Of a DNA stretch of 64,000 nucleotides, positions 1-7,644 are shown piece by piece; the stretch's first letter is position 1; each line of letters starts with the position of its first letter. The notes beneath the pieces were generated by a model. The model saw only the letters and a list, made by a program, of their open reading frames with translations. It made no database searches and had not been told where the DNA came from. This stretch comes from an uncultured Clostridia bacterium (GTDB lineage: Bacteria; Bacillota; Clostridia; Oscillospirales; Ruminococcaceae): NCBI GenBank assembly GCA_947168885.1, contig CAMVNQ010000003.1:124001-188000 (forward strand), in the 5' to 3' direction. The position numbers and the translations under genes were made by a program.

Positions 1-629
1 GGAACCGTGCCGCGGCATCCTGCCGCGGCGCTGAATTCGATAGTATATCCATCCTTTAGTATTATCCCATTCCCTTACTACCCCGTCACCCGAAAACTAT
101 CTCGATTTGATGAACCATATTAACAGGACACCCGAACCGTGACCCTTAAAGCCCATTGAAGAGCCTATGACCGAGCCGAGCACCCATTCGGGAAGCATCG
201 GTGATGACTAATGCGTTCATCGGGGCTCTGTCTGCGGAAGAAGATATCATCAGGAACGTGCGAGAGCGAGATCGCCGCGGCGACAAATCTTCGCCCCTTC
301 GCCGAGAGCTTGTCAAAGAGCTCGCTGAACCTGACTCTGTGCGTTTCACGGAATTGCGCTTAGCGGCGTACCGACAAGCGGGTACTGTTCTTTACGAGCT
401 TCTTTGACAGCGCGACGGCTATGCAGGACGCATTGTAGCACGACCCAAAGCGCGCACGATGCGCGCATATAAAGTCGTGCATCACGGCGTTCTTTGCCTG
501 CTTTCTGTCGCTCGGACAGAAAGCAGGTCGCCTCGCCACCGAGATATGGCGGTAGATCCTCTGCTCCCGCCGCGAGGCGAAACCGAGCCTGCACTCTGCG
601 AAATCAAAAACGATGTTTCCATCCGCAAA
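1..629. other. Gene-poor left edge with nested hairpins
   Basis: I see no convincing gene here. An open frame at 201-407 has a weak ribosome site and codon use unlike the rest of the window. The stretch is rich in inverted repeats: a GCCGCGGC pair at 9-16 and 22-29; CACGAC/GTCGTG arms around a GCGCGC hairpin near 450-480; a perfect 13-bp stem at 497-509/515-527 with a 5-nt loop; and a 9-bp stem at 528-536/572-580 that encloses a GGCGG/CCGCC pair. This could be a structured RNA, the 3' end of the minus-strand ParB-like transcript, or degenerate repeat DNA. The strand cannot be told from sequence alone. Confidence 0.35.
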
Positions 630-1442
630 TCACTGCTTCAACGGTATTTTGACAACATACTCAACGAAATCTTCGGTGCGGTTCTTCGTAGTCTCACAGT
701 TTATCCCAGCTTCTTTCATAGCGTCGATCGTTTTGTTGAACGTGTTAATGTAGAGACTGACCGCGCGGAAACTCCAGCGCTTGTGGACAGTCGGCTTATG
801 CGGTCTGCCTTTGAGAAGCTCCTCGATATATGCGTCAGTCTGAGCTGTGTTGAGCTGGTTCGAGCCGATATAGTGTATCGCGTCGGGACGCTTGTCGCCG
901 TCAAGCCGCAGCAGCGCCCTCGCTTGCCGCTCAGTAAGCTTGTACTTCACAACAAGCGCCTTTTCGTCGTCCGAAAGCTTAAGCAGACGCAGCTTGTTCG
1001 CGATAGTTGACTGTGCCGTCCCAAGTCTCGCGGCAGCTTCCTCCTGCGTGAAACCGTAATAGTCGATCAGGTTTTTGATAGCATAGGCTTCTTCCATAAA
1101 GCTCAGATCGGCGCGCTGTAGATTTTCAAGAACGGCAAGTACAGCCGAATCCTTTACCGACGCGGTAATGATAATACAAGGAACATAGCTCATATTGAGA
1201 AGCTTGCACGCCCGAAGACGCCGCTCGCCCGCAATAAGCTCGTATGTCAGACTGTTCTCGACGCGGCGTACAGTGAGCGGCTGCAATATCCCGTTCTGCT
1301 GAATGCTCACAGCAAGCCGCGAAAGCTCGTAATCGTCGAATATTACACGGGGCTGTGCGGGATTAGGAACTATCGAGCTCACCGGAAGCTCAACGACCTT
1401 GTTGACCGCGTTCTCTGTCTGTGTTTTCTGAAAAATTGCCAT
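630..1442 (-). CDS. ParB/Noc-like DNA-binding protein
   Basis: A 270-residue ParB/RepB/Spo0J-family protein. The N-terminal ParB domain shows the NPAQPR segment, the GERRLRA box and the ENLQRADL stretch, which form the CTP-binding fold in this family. It is followed by a helix-turn-helix (TQEEAAARLGTAQSTIANKL). The C-terminal third is divergent and basic. The family binds parS-like sites and spreads on DNA as a CTP-dependent clamp for chromosome segregation or division-site control. I start it at the ATG at 1442 because GGGAGGT sits just upstream; a longer frame to 1517 has no ribosome site. No parA or rsmG/mnmG neighbours are present, so whether this is the main ParB, a Noc paralogue or a plasmid-type relic is open. 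Confidence 0.88.
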   Translation of the reverse strand: MAIFQKTQTENAVNKVVELPVSSIVPNPAQPRVIFDDYELSRLAVSIQQNGILQPLTVRRVENSLTYELIAGERRLRACKLLNMSYVPCIIITASVKDSAVLAVLENLQRADLSFMEEAYAIKNLIDYYGFTQEEAAARLGTAQSTIANKLRLLKLSDDEKALVVKYKLTERQARALLRLDGDKRPDAIHYIGSNQLNTAQTDAYIEELLKGRPHKPTVHKRWSFRAVSLYINTFNKTIDAMKEAGINCETTKNRTEDFVEYVVKIPLKQ

Positions 1443-1518
1443 TTTTATACCTCCCGAAATGCGGCGCCTGCCGGATAGCTTTTTCTCATAATAACACGGG
1501 AGTATGCTTATTTCCACA

Positions 1519-1562
1519 CAAAAAATCCCCCGTTTTACGGCAGACTGCTGCTTCAGACGGGG
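1519..1562 (-). terminator. Rho-independent terminator of the 1633-1968 gene
   Basis: Read on the minus strand, a CCCCGT...ACGGGG stem with an inner GCAG/CTGC pair is followed by a T-run (the A-run at 1519-1525 on the plus strand). It lies between the small unknown gene and the ParB-like gene, so it separates their transcripts. Confidence 0.65.
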
Positions 1563-1632
1563 AGATATGACATTTTACGGCAGTACCCGCCGCCTTTTAC
1601 CGGCGAAACGGGCTGCAAAAGGTCGGAAAAGA

Positions 1633-1968
1633 TCAGCGTTTTCTGTCGGCACTGACAGAACCGTCGCTGTAATATGCTATGACACTGCGCACTGTGCCGC
1701 TGTCAAGATCGGTGCCTTTTATGGTGATACCGGACTTGTTCATGAGCTCGGCAGCATTTACGTCCGAAAGGCTGCACCGTATCGCGTTAACTCCGGTGCA
1801 GACGACAGTAAGCTCGGTGTCGCTCACATTTATAGCGCCCTCTTCGCCGACTTTAAGCTCACGGTACGATTCGCTGTCACGTTCGGTGACGTATTTTACT
1901 GCCTTCCCGTCGAGCGCCCGAAGGCTTTTAATGTCCATTCCCGTGGACTTCTTTTTACCGAAAAGCAT
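1633..1968 (-). CDS. Small conserved-looking protein of unknown function
   Basis: A 111-residue soluble protein that starts MLFGKKK and carries no signal peptide or membrane segment. I do not recognise the family. The start at 1968 is chosen because AGGAAA lies at the right distance upstream; a longer frame to 2055 runs through non-coding-looking sequence. The middle is rich in beta-forming residues (ELTVVCTGVNAIRCSL), compatible with a small beta-sandwich. A strong promoter lies at 2080-2108 and a terminator follows at 1519-1562, so it appears to be a monocistronic unit. Confidence 0.7.
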   Translation of the reverse strand: MLFGKKKSTGMDIKSLRALDGKAVKYVTERDSESYRELKVGEEGAINVSDTELTVVCTGVNAIRCSLSDVNAAELMNKSGITIKGTDLDSGTVRSVIAYYSDGSVSADRKR

Positions 1969-2079
1969 AGTTTTTCCTTTCTTTCGGCACTCTTTCCCGC
2001 TGCGCCGCGGTCCGGCACGCTGCCGCAGGCTGTACCGCAATTGTACATTGTGCACCGTTGATTGTGAATTAGTAATATT

Positions 2080-2108
2080 ATTGTATCACAGCCCGTCACC
2101 CGTGTCAA
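2080..2108 (-). promoter_or_regulatory. Sigma-A promoter for the small gene at 1633-1968
   Basis: On the minus strand, TTGACA (2103-2108), a 17-bp spacer and TACAAT (2080-2085). It is divergent from the promoter at 2129-2157; the two -35 boxes are only about 20 bp apart. Confidence 0.8.
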
Positions 2109-2128
2109 GGTTTTGTGCATACATACAA

Positions 2129-2157
2129 TTGACATCACGCGGGGGAAAGTGTAAAAT
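2129..2157 (+). promoter_or_regulatory. Sigma-A promoter for the HEYGH membrane protein
   Basis: TTGACA (2129-2134), a 17-bp spacer and TAAAAT (2152-2157). The expected transcription start is near 2164, only a few bases before the first ATG at 2167. This is one reason to prefer the downstream GTG at 2200 as start codon. Confidence 0.8.
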
Positions 2158-2199
2158 AAATTATATATGGTTTCGATTTTTAAAAGGGTGATCTTCACA

Positions 2200-2604
2200 G
2201 TGCTCCAGTGCACATGGGGGATACTCCAGACGCTTGCGGGCGCGGCGGTGTTCCTCGTGCTCATAAAACGGAAGCACTTCATATACCGCGCAGGGATAGG
2301 TACCCTGTGGAGCAGAGGTGAGAGCCTGTCGCTCGGACTGTTCTTCTTTGTTTCCGAACAGTCTCCCGAAGACCGGCAGAACGAACTCTGCGCCCACGAA
2401 TACGGGCACAGCATCCAGTCGGTGATTCTCGGACCGATGTTCCTGCCGGTCATAGGGTTACCGTCATCGTTATGGTGCATGATGCCGTACTTCGAGCGGC
2501 GGCGCGCAAGAAAGGGCAGGTCGTATTACAGCCTTTACACCGAGCGCTGGGCAAACGCCATAGCCGAGAAGCTCACCGGAGAAAAGATGAAAATACTAAA
2601 GTAA
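2200..2604 (+). CDS. Small membrane protein with HEYGH zinc-peptidase-like motif
   Basis: A 134-residue protein of unknown family. An N-terminal hydrophobic segment (about residues 5-22) is followed by a cytosolic or surface stretch with HEYGH (H66, E67, H70), which fits the HExxH zinc signature, then a second hydrophobic segment (FLPVIGLPSSLWCMMPY) and a YTERWANAIAEK tail that could supply a third ligand. I choose the GTG at 2200 because AAAAGGGTGATC upstream matches the 16S rRNA tail almost fully at good spacing, while the ATG at 2167 would be nearly leaderless. The motif may be a relic of a metallopeptidase or an active-site remnant in a very short protein; neither is proven. Confidence 0.72.
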   Translation: MLQCTWGILQTLAGAAVFLVLIKRKHFIYRAGIGTLWSRGESLSLGLFFFVSEQSPEDRQNELCAHEYGHSIQSVILGPMFLPVIGLPSSLWCMMPYFERRRARKGRSYYSLYTERWANAIAEKLTGEKMKILK

Positions 2605-2635
2605 CTGCATTCCCGACGGAATGCCGGAGGTAAGT

Positions 2636-4453
2636 ATGAAGAAAGAAATAAACCGCTGTATGGGCTGCATGAGCGAGAAAATGTACAGCGGGCCCTGCGA
2701 GGTATGCGGATATATAGATAACGACGCGTACCCGTCGGACTGCCTTGCTCCGAGGACGTTCCTCGCGGACAGATATGTCATCGGAAAGCTGATATCAAAG
2801 GGCGGCGAGGGTGCATTGTACCTCGCGTTCGATACGAAGCTTGAAAAGACGGTCGAAATAAAAGAATTCATGCCCGACACGCTCTGTAAGCGCGGCGAAG
2901 ATAAAGAGTCCGTGGAAGTGATCGACGGCTGTCTGCCGCTCTTCAAGTCATATCTTTCGGAGTACGCCGATCTGCACAAACTGGTGATGACCGGCATCGG
3001 CGGCGACGGGCTCAAAAGATCGTATGACATATTCGCGGCGAACGGCACGGGATATGTTGTCACCGAGCACATTTCCGGTACGACACTCGGCGAGTATCTT
3101 GAAAACAACCGCGGTTTGCTGTCGTGGGGCGAGCTTTCACGGCTCTTCTTTCCTCTTTTCGCGACGCTTTCGGAAATGCACGAAAAAGGCATAATCCACA
3201 GAGGATTAAGTCCCGATACGATAATGATACGCGACGACGGAAGACCTGTCATTTCCTCCGCCGAGATCTCTGCGGCAAGAACGGCAGATTCCCGCCTTAC
3301 AAGCGAGATGTCCGCAGGCTACGCGGCCTGTGAGCAGTACGATCTCTCCGAGCGCCAGGGCGCATGGACGGACGTTTACGGCATAAGCGCGGTGCTTTAC
3401 AGGGCACTTACCGGGGTCACCCCGCCCGACGCGGTATCACGAAAGGCTTCCGACACCCTTGAACCCGTGAGCAAAGTCAACGAGGACGTTCCGGCTTACG
3501 TCTCCGACGCGATAGCGGCAGGTATGTGCGTTTCCGGACAGGGCAGGATACACGACATCACGACCCTGCGTGCAAGGCTTTACGACGCGCCGCAGGAGCC
3601 GGAGGCTCCCTTCGCGCCGTCCGCTTCCGAAGACGGACCTATAACACCGAACGTACACGTCAAGTTCGATATAGAGGAGCAGGAAGAGCACCGTATAAAG
3701 GCTGCCAAGAAGAAAAAGCAGAAAAAACAGGAACGCAGGAACATCGGTACTGCAATAGGGCTCTTTATCTTCCTCGCACTGGTGATAGCGCTCGTTATCT
3801 GCATAATCTACTTCTCCGAACAAGCGCGTGATATACAGGAACATCCCACTACGGCTTCAACAACGACGACAACGGAGGAACCCGTCGAAGAGCACACCCG
3901 CGCGACCACCGCAAAGCCCGTCGAGACCGTTCCTGCGGAAACGACAGAAGCGGCAGTGGAAAAGATGCTTATGCCGAACCTCGTCAACAGATTCTTCAAC
4001 TCGTCGCTCAAAGGCAGATATTCAATTCTTGTATTTGAGACAGAGGAAGAATACTCGGATACTTTCGCCGAAGGCATCATAATGGAGCAGGATATACCCG
4101 AAAACACCACCGTCACCGAGGGAACCGTCGTTCATCTTAAGATAAGCAAGGGCGCAGCTTACACTCTACTGCCCGACTATATAGGCATGAAACTAAGCGA
4201 TTATACCAATAAGCTCACCGAACTCGGCGTCCGTTTTGAGACGGTTTCGGAAGAAACGTCCGAGGTCAAGAAGGGCTACGTCATAAGATGCAGCAAAGAG
4301 ATCGGCGACAAGGTATATATCTCCGAAAACGAGCTCGTCACCGTTTACTATGCGGTAAAACCCGCAAAGACGACCACGACGACCGAAGAAGTCGAGATAC
4401 CGATAGATGCGCCGCTCGACGACGAGAACGAATACGAAGAACCGGTGTGGTAA
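2636..4453 (+). CDS. PASTA-domain Ser/Thr pseudokinase with N-terminal zinc ribbon
   Basis: A 605-residue membrane protein in the PrkC/PknB architecture. Domains in order: a zinc ribbon with two CxxC pairs (C8, C11, C21, C24); a kinase fold from about 40 to 310; a basic juxtamembrane KKKKQKKQ stretch; a transmembrane helix near 370-395; a Thr/Glu-rich stalk; and about two PASTA repeats from 445 to 575, ending in a second Thr-rich tail. The ATP lysine is present (K76 in EIKEFMP), but the catalytic HRD is HRG (D replaced at 190) and the DFG position reads SAE near 208-210, so it should not phosphorylate by the usual chemistry. PASTA repeats bind peptidoglycan fragments. GGAGG at 2626 fixes the start at 2636. 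pheA follows at once. Confidence 0.85.
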   Translation: MKKEINRCMGCMSEKMYSGPCEVCGYIDNDAYPSDCLAPRTFLADRYVIGKLISKGGEGALYLAFDTKLEKTVEIKEFMPDTLCKRGEDKESVEVIDGCLPLFKSYLSEYADLHKLVMTGIGGDGLKRSYDIFAANGTGYVVTEHISGTTLGEYLENNRGLLSWGELSRLFFPLFATLSEMHEKGIIHRGLSPDTIMIRDDGRPVISSAEISAARTADSRLTSEMSAGYAACEQYDLSERQGAWTDVYGISAVLYRALTGVTPPDAVSRKASDTLEPVSKVNEDVPAYVSDAIAAGMCVSGQGRIHDITTLRARLYDAPQEPEAPFAPSASEDGPITPNVHVKFDIEEQEEHRIKAAKKKKQKKQERRNIGTAIGLFIFLALVIALVICIIYFSEQARDIQEHPTTASTTTTTEEPVEEHTRATTAKPVETVPAETTEAAVEKMLMPNLVNRFFNSSLKGRYSILVFETEEEYSDTFAEGIIMEQDIPENTTVTEGTVVHLKISKGAAYTLLPDYIGMKLSDYTNKLTELGVRFETVSEETSEVKKGYVIRCSKEIGDKVYISENELVTVYYAVKPAKTTTTTEEVEIPIDAPLDDENEYEEPVW

Positions 4454-4471
4454 TATAAAAGGAAAGACCGA

Positions 4472-5599
4472 ATGGAACTTAAAGAACTCAGAGATGAGAT
4501 AGACAAGATAGACGATGAGATAGCCGAACTTTTCAGGCAGCGCACACAGATCGCGTGCGAGATAGCGGAATACAAGCGCGAGCACCGTATGGAGGTGCTC
4601 CAGACCGGACGCGAGGACGAGGTTATAAAGCGCGCTCAGTCGAAGATGCCGCCGGAGCTTGCGGACGGAACAAAGCTCCTGTTCACGACGCTCATGGATA
4701 TATCCAAGTGCCGCCAGCAGCAGCTTCTCACCGAAGTGAAACCTTTTGTCCCCGAAAGCGAAGTGGCTTTTCCGACTGTCGGAGCGGTCACGAAGGGAAG
4801 CTATACCGCCGATGCCTGTAAGAAATTCTGCGGCGGGAACTGTAAGATAAAGTATTATCCGGATTTCGCAAGCGTTTTCCGCGCAGTCGAGGACGAAGCG
4901 ATAGATTACGGCGTGATACCGATAGAGAACTCGACAGCAGGCGAGGTCGCTGCGACTTTCGACCTGATGCTTCGTCACAGGTTCTATATCTGCCGCAGCA
5001 CGATGATACCGATAAACCATGTTCTTGCAGGGGTGAAAGGCGCGGATCTCGGCGACGTAGAGGTCGTCATGTCGCACGAAATGGCGCTGAAACAGTGTTC
5101 CAACTTTCTTGAGAAATGCGGTTTTGCGTATGAGGAAGCGACCTCAACGGCAAAAGCGGCGGAGCACGTCGCGGGATTAAAGGACCGCTCGGTCGCCGCC
5201 GTATGCTCGGCATCCTGTGCAGAGCTTTTCGGGCTTGAAGTGCTCGCCGACGACATAACCGACATACGCGACAACTACACCCGGTTCATCATGATCTCGA
5301 AAGATCTTCAGATACCGAAAGACGCGTCCGTTGTGTCGCTGTGCCTTACAGTCCCGCACACAGCGGGAAGCCTTTACCGCCTTCTGACGAAATTCGCGTA
5401 CTGCGGGCTCAACCTCTGCCGCATAGAGAGCAAGCCCATGCCGGACGCGCTCGCGTACCTCAAAGATGACGCGTTCGAATTCATCTTCTACCTCGATTTC
5501 ATCGGTTCGGTCAAGGACGAGAACGTGGTGAAGCTCCTGACCGACCTTGAGCGGAACATGAAATTCTACCGCTTCCTCGGAAACTATGAAGAGATCTGA
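4472..5599 (+). CDS. pheA: Bifunctional chorismate mutase / prephenate dehydratase
   Basis: 375 residues; the P-protein of phenylalanine synthesis converts chorismate to prephenate and then phenylpyruvate. An AroQ-type all-helical mutase occupies about 1-85 (ELRDEIDKIDDEIAELF, AEYKREH), the dehydratase domain about 110-280 (PIENSTAGEV and a THR-like DNYTRF segment) and an ACT regulatory domain the C-terminus, with HTAGSLYRLL and ESKPMP in place of the usual GALV and ESRP phenylalanine-binding motifs. AAAGGAAAG precedes the ATG. It lies 18 bp after the pseudokinase gene and may be cotranscribed. It gives the de novo route to phenylpyruvate, which contrasts with the iorAB-paaK locus at 54059-58170. 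Confidence 0.95.
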   Translation: MELKELRDEIDKIDDEIAELFRQRTQIACEIAEYKREHRMEVLQTGREDEVIKRAQSKMPPELADGTKLLFTTLMDISKCRQQQLLTEVKPFVPESEVAFPTVGAVTKGSYTADACKKFCGGNCKIKYYPDFASVFRAVEDEAIDYGVIPIENSTAGEVAATFDLMLRHRFYICRSTMIPINHVLAGVKGADLGDVEVVMSHEMALKQCSNFLEKCGFAYEEATSTAKAAEHVAGLKDRSVAAVCSASCAELFGLEVLADDITDIRDNYTRFIMISKDLQIPKDASVVSLCLTVPHTAGSLYRLLTKFAYCGLNLCRIESKPMPDALAYLKDDAFEFIFYLDFIGSVKDENVVKLLTDLERNMKFYRFLGNYEEI

Positions 5600-5652
5600 A
5601 ACAATGCATCTCGCATTCAAAATTTTTATTTCATAAAAATTTGAAAAATCTC

Positions 5653-5681
5653 TTGCATTTGTCAGCAAAGTGTGTTATAAT
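5653..5681 (+). promoter_or_regulatory. Sigma-A promoter of secG
   Basis: TTGCAT (5653-5658), a 17-bp spacer and TATAAT (5676-5681). It sits in an AT-rich gap 48 bp upstream of the secG start. Confidence 0.8.
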
Positions 5682-5729
5682 GTTTTTTACGTTATGAAAA
5701 AATGAACGGATACTTACGGAGGAATTAAA

Positions 5730-6182
5730 ATGTCAGTCATCGAAATCGTATTTGCAATACTTCTTATACTCTCCTGCGTTTTCATCATAGCTATCGTGCT
5801 CATGCAGGAATCAAAGCAGGGAATGTCAAACGTTATCTCGGGCGGAAGCGCGGATAACTACTTCCAGAAGAACAGCGGAAGAACAAAGGAAGCAAAGCTC
5901 TCAAGAGCAACAAAGGTCGCGGCAGTTATCGTATTCCTTGCAGCTATCGCGGTAAACCTCATCTCAGTTTACTGGGGCGGAAGCACCGAGTCCGGCAACA
6001 ACGGGACCTCTATCGGCACCGCCGGCGATATAGCTGACCTCATGAACGACGGCGAGATCACCGTTGCAGAGAGCACCGACCCGAACCTTATTGAAACTGC
6101 TGCATCAACAGACGCGGCTGAAACAACTACAGCAGCAGAAACCACTACAGCAGCAGCGGAAACAACTGCCGCAGCACAGTAA
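5730..6182 (+). CDS. secG: Preprotein translocase subunit SecG with long C-terminal tail
   Basis: 150 residues. The first 85 are a normal SecG: two membrane helices (about 4-23 and 55-78) joined by the conserved LMQESKQGMSNVISGGS loop. SecG is the non-essential third subunit of the SecYEG channel. The family is usually near 75-80 residues; here a further 65 residues rich in Ala, Thr and Glu (ETTTAAETTTAAAETTAAA) follow, predicted to lie outside the membrane. GGAGG precedes the ATG. It has its own promoter (5653-5681) and terminator (6200-6224), so it is monocistronic. The tail is low-complexity and resembles linkers in other surface proteins of this window. Confidence 0.92.
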   Translation: MSVIEIVFAILLILSCVFIIAIVLMQESKQGMSNVISGGSADNYFQKNSGRTKEAKLSRATKVAAVIVFLAAIAVNLISVYWGGSTESGNNGTSIGTAGDIADLMNDGEITVAESTDPNLIETAASTDAAETTTAAETTTAAAETTAAAQ

Positions 6183-6199
6183 TAACACAGCACATCGGA

Positions 6200-6224
6200 A
6201 GTGCCGCTTCGGCGGCACTTTTTT
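6200..6224 (+). terminator. Rho-independent terminator of secG
   Basis: An AGTGCCGC/GCGGCACT perfect 8-bp stem with a TTCG tetraloop, followed by five T. Confidence 0.92.
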
Positions 6225-6257
6225 AAACCCGGATTTCCGGAGGAAACGGAGAAAGCT

Positions 6258-6584
6258 ATGTCAGACAACGCAAAAAAACACTTATCGGCGTACTTTGATA
6301 TTCCCGACGTATCGCTTTTCCTCGAAGGCAACACCTTTACGGGAAGCGAAAATACCTTCAATTTCCGTATAAATCCCAACGGCGGCAATCTCATATCGAA
6401 CGTATGGTACGGAATGAAGTGCTTTGAACTTTCGGAGATGACCGACACCCACGAGGAAGAAAAGAGCGCAGACGGACTCGCCGCGCTCATACACCATATA
6501 GACGGTGAGTACGAGAAGTATCTGAAACTCATCGCAAACGGCGAGGTACAGGGCAGAAGGACATATAAACCTAAGGGCACATAA
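6258..6584 (+). CDS. Small hypothetical protein
   Basis: 108 residues, soluble, no recognised domain. I start it at the ATG at 6258, which follows CGGAGAAAG; a longer frame to 6201 runs through the secG terminator and is not credible. The central part (FNFRINPNGGNLISNVWYG) and the acidic DTHEEEKSADGL segment show no motif I know. The C-terminus is basic. It stands alone between the secG terminator and the infC promoter, so it must be read through from secG or have a promoter I cannot see. Confidence 0.62.
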   Translation: MSDNAKKHLSAYFDIPDVSLFLEGNTFTGSENTFNFRINPNGGNLISNVWYGMKCFELSEMTDTHEEEKSADGLAALIHHIDGEYEKYLKLIANGEVQGRRTYKPKGT

Positions 6585-6612
6585 AAAAGTACAAAAAAAT
6601 CGCTTTCCCCTC

Positions 6613-6641
6613 TTGACAAAGAACAAAAAACGTTGTATAAT
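6613..6641 (+). promoter_or_regulatory. Sigma-A promoter of infC-rpmI-rplT
   Basis: TTGACA (6613-6618), a 17-bp spacer and TATAAT (6636-6641), about 170 bp upstream of infC; the gap is a regulatory leader. Confidence 0.9.
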
Positions 6642-6647
6642 GTCATA

Positions 6648-6790
6648 GTAATTATAAACATAAGCAGATCGGATCTCACCCGCCGACGCGTGAAAGCTGT
6701 CGGGCGCGGTCGTTTATAAGATGCTTTATCCCGCAGAAATGCGGTTTATATGTATCTTTAAGCGCAGGTGAGTCCTGCGCTTTTGTTGCT
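6648..6790 (+). promoter_or_regulatory. Ribosomal protein L20 leader with attenuator
   Basis: The ~140-nt leader between the infC promoter and start codon folds into helices (for example the CCCGC...GCGGT region) and ends in a terminator at 6760-6786. In Firmicutes the infC-rpmI-rplT operon is autoregulated by L20 binding such a leader and favouring premature termination. The position, the operon and the terminal hairpin fit; I identify it by context rather than by a covariance match. Confidence 0.7.
6760..6786 (+). terminator. Attenuator hairpin upstream of infC
   Basis: An AAGCGCAGG/CCTGCGCTT perfect 9-bp stem with a 5-nt loop, followed by TTTTGTT and lying 20 bp before the infC ribosome site. 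It is the probable off-switch of the L20 leader. Confidence 0.8.
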
Positions 6791-6810
6791 TTTGAAAGGG
6801 AGTGTACACC

Positions 6811-7380
6811 ATCAGCAAAAAGGAACTTCTCATCAACGACGAGATACGCGAAAAGGAAGTCAGAGTTATCGGAGCAGAAGGAGAACAGCTCGGAGTCATG
6901 TCGTCGGCAGACGCACTCGCAAAAGCCGAGGAAGCAGATCTCGACCTTGTACTCATTGCCCCGCAGGGTAACCCGCCGGTATGTCGTATAATGAACTACG
7001 GCAAGTATCGCTTCGAGCAGGCAAAGCGTGAGAAAGAAGCACGCAAGAACCAGAAACAGGCAGAACTCAAAGAGATACAGATGTCGCTCAACATCGATAC
7101 GAACGATTTCAACACCAAAGTCAATCAGGCCTGCAAATTCCTGAAAAACGGCGATAAGGTGAAGCTTCGCGTGCGTTTCAGACGCGCAAGAGAGCTTACC
7201 CACATGAACCTCGGTGAGGAACTGATGAAGAAATTCGTGGATTCCTGCGCTGAATACGGAAGTACGGAAAAGTCTGCCGTTCTTGAAGGCAAGAACTATA
7301 TGATAGTTATCTCGCCCAAAACTTCGGCCGCACCCAAAAAAGCAAAAACTGCCGACGGGAATGCCGACGACGAGCAGTAA
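6811..7380 (+). CDS. infC: Translation initiation factor IF-3, probable AUC start
   Basis: 189 residues in two typical domains: the N-terminal part (ELLINDEIREKEVRVIG, PVCRIMNYGKY) and, after a lysine-rich linker, the C-terminal domain (NDFNTKVNQACKFLKNGDKVKLRVRF). IF-3 keeps 30S subunits free and checks the start codon and initiator tRNA. There is no good ATG. A GTG at 6802 overlaps the AAAGGGAG ribosome site, so it cannot be used well; the ATC at 6811 sits 8 nt after that site and aligns with the usual start of the family (which commonly uses AUU, AUC or AUA so that IF-3 represses itself). First gene of an operon with rpmI and rplT. Confidence 0.93.
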   Translation: MSKKELLINDEIREKEVRVIGAEGEQLGVMSSADALAKAEEADLDLVLIAPQGNPPVCRIMNYGKYRFEQAKREKEARKNQKQAELKEIQMSLNIDTNDFNTKVNQACKFLKNGDKVKLRVRFRRARELTHMNLGEELMKKFVDSCAEYGSTEKSAVLEGKNYMIVISPKTSAAPKKAKTADGNADDEQ

Positions 7381-7413
7381 AATAACGCAATAAAAAGCAA
7401 GGAGGAAACTAAA

Positions 7414-7620
7414 ATGGCAAAGAATAAGATCAAGACACACAGCGGTGCCAAAAAGCGCTTTAAGTTTACAGCTACAGGCAAGATAAAGTATCAGCGTACA
7501 AACCGCCGTCACAGACTCACACAGAAGGCTACAAAGCGTAAAAGAGTAAATCGTGCAGCAGGTTATGCAGACAGCACGAATATGGCGGAAGTAAGAGCAC
7601 TTATGCCCTACGCAAAGTAA
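7414..7620 (+). CDS. rpmI: 50S ribosomal protein L35
   Basis: 68 residues, highly basic ([21 protein letters not shown]), full family length. A strong AAGGAGG lies before the ATG. It sits between infC and rplT in the standard operon order. L35 is a late-assembling protein of the large subunit. Confidence 0.97.
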   Translation: MAKNKIKTHSGAKKRFKFTATGKIKYQRTNRRHRLTQKATKRKRVNRAAGYADSTNMAEVRALMPYAK

Positions 7621-7644
7621 GAGAAAGAACAGGAGGAACAGACT

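Noticed and set aside
201-407. Short open frame with GTG/ATG start at the left edge
   Set aside because: Weak ribosome site, codons such as CGA and CAA that the window otherwise avoids, and no recognisable domain.
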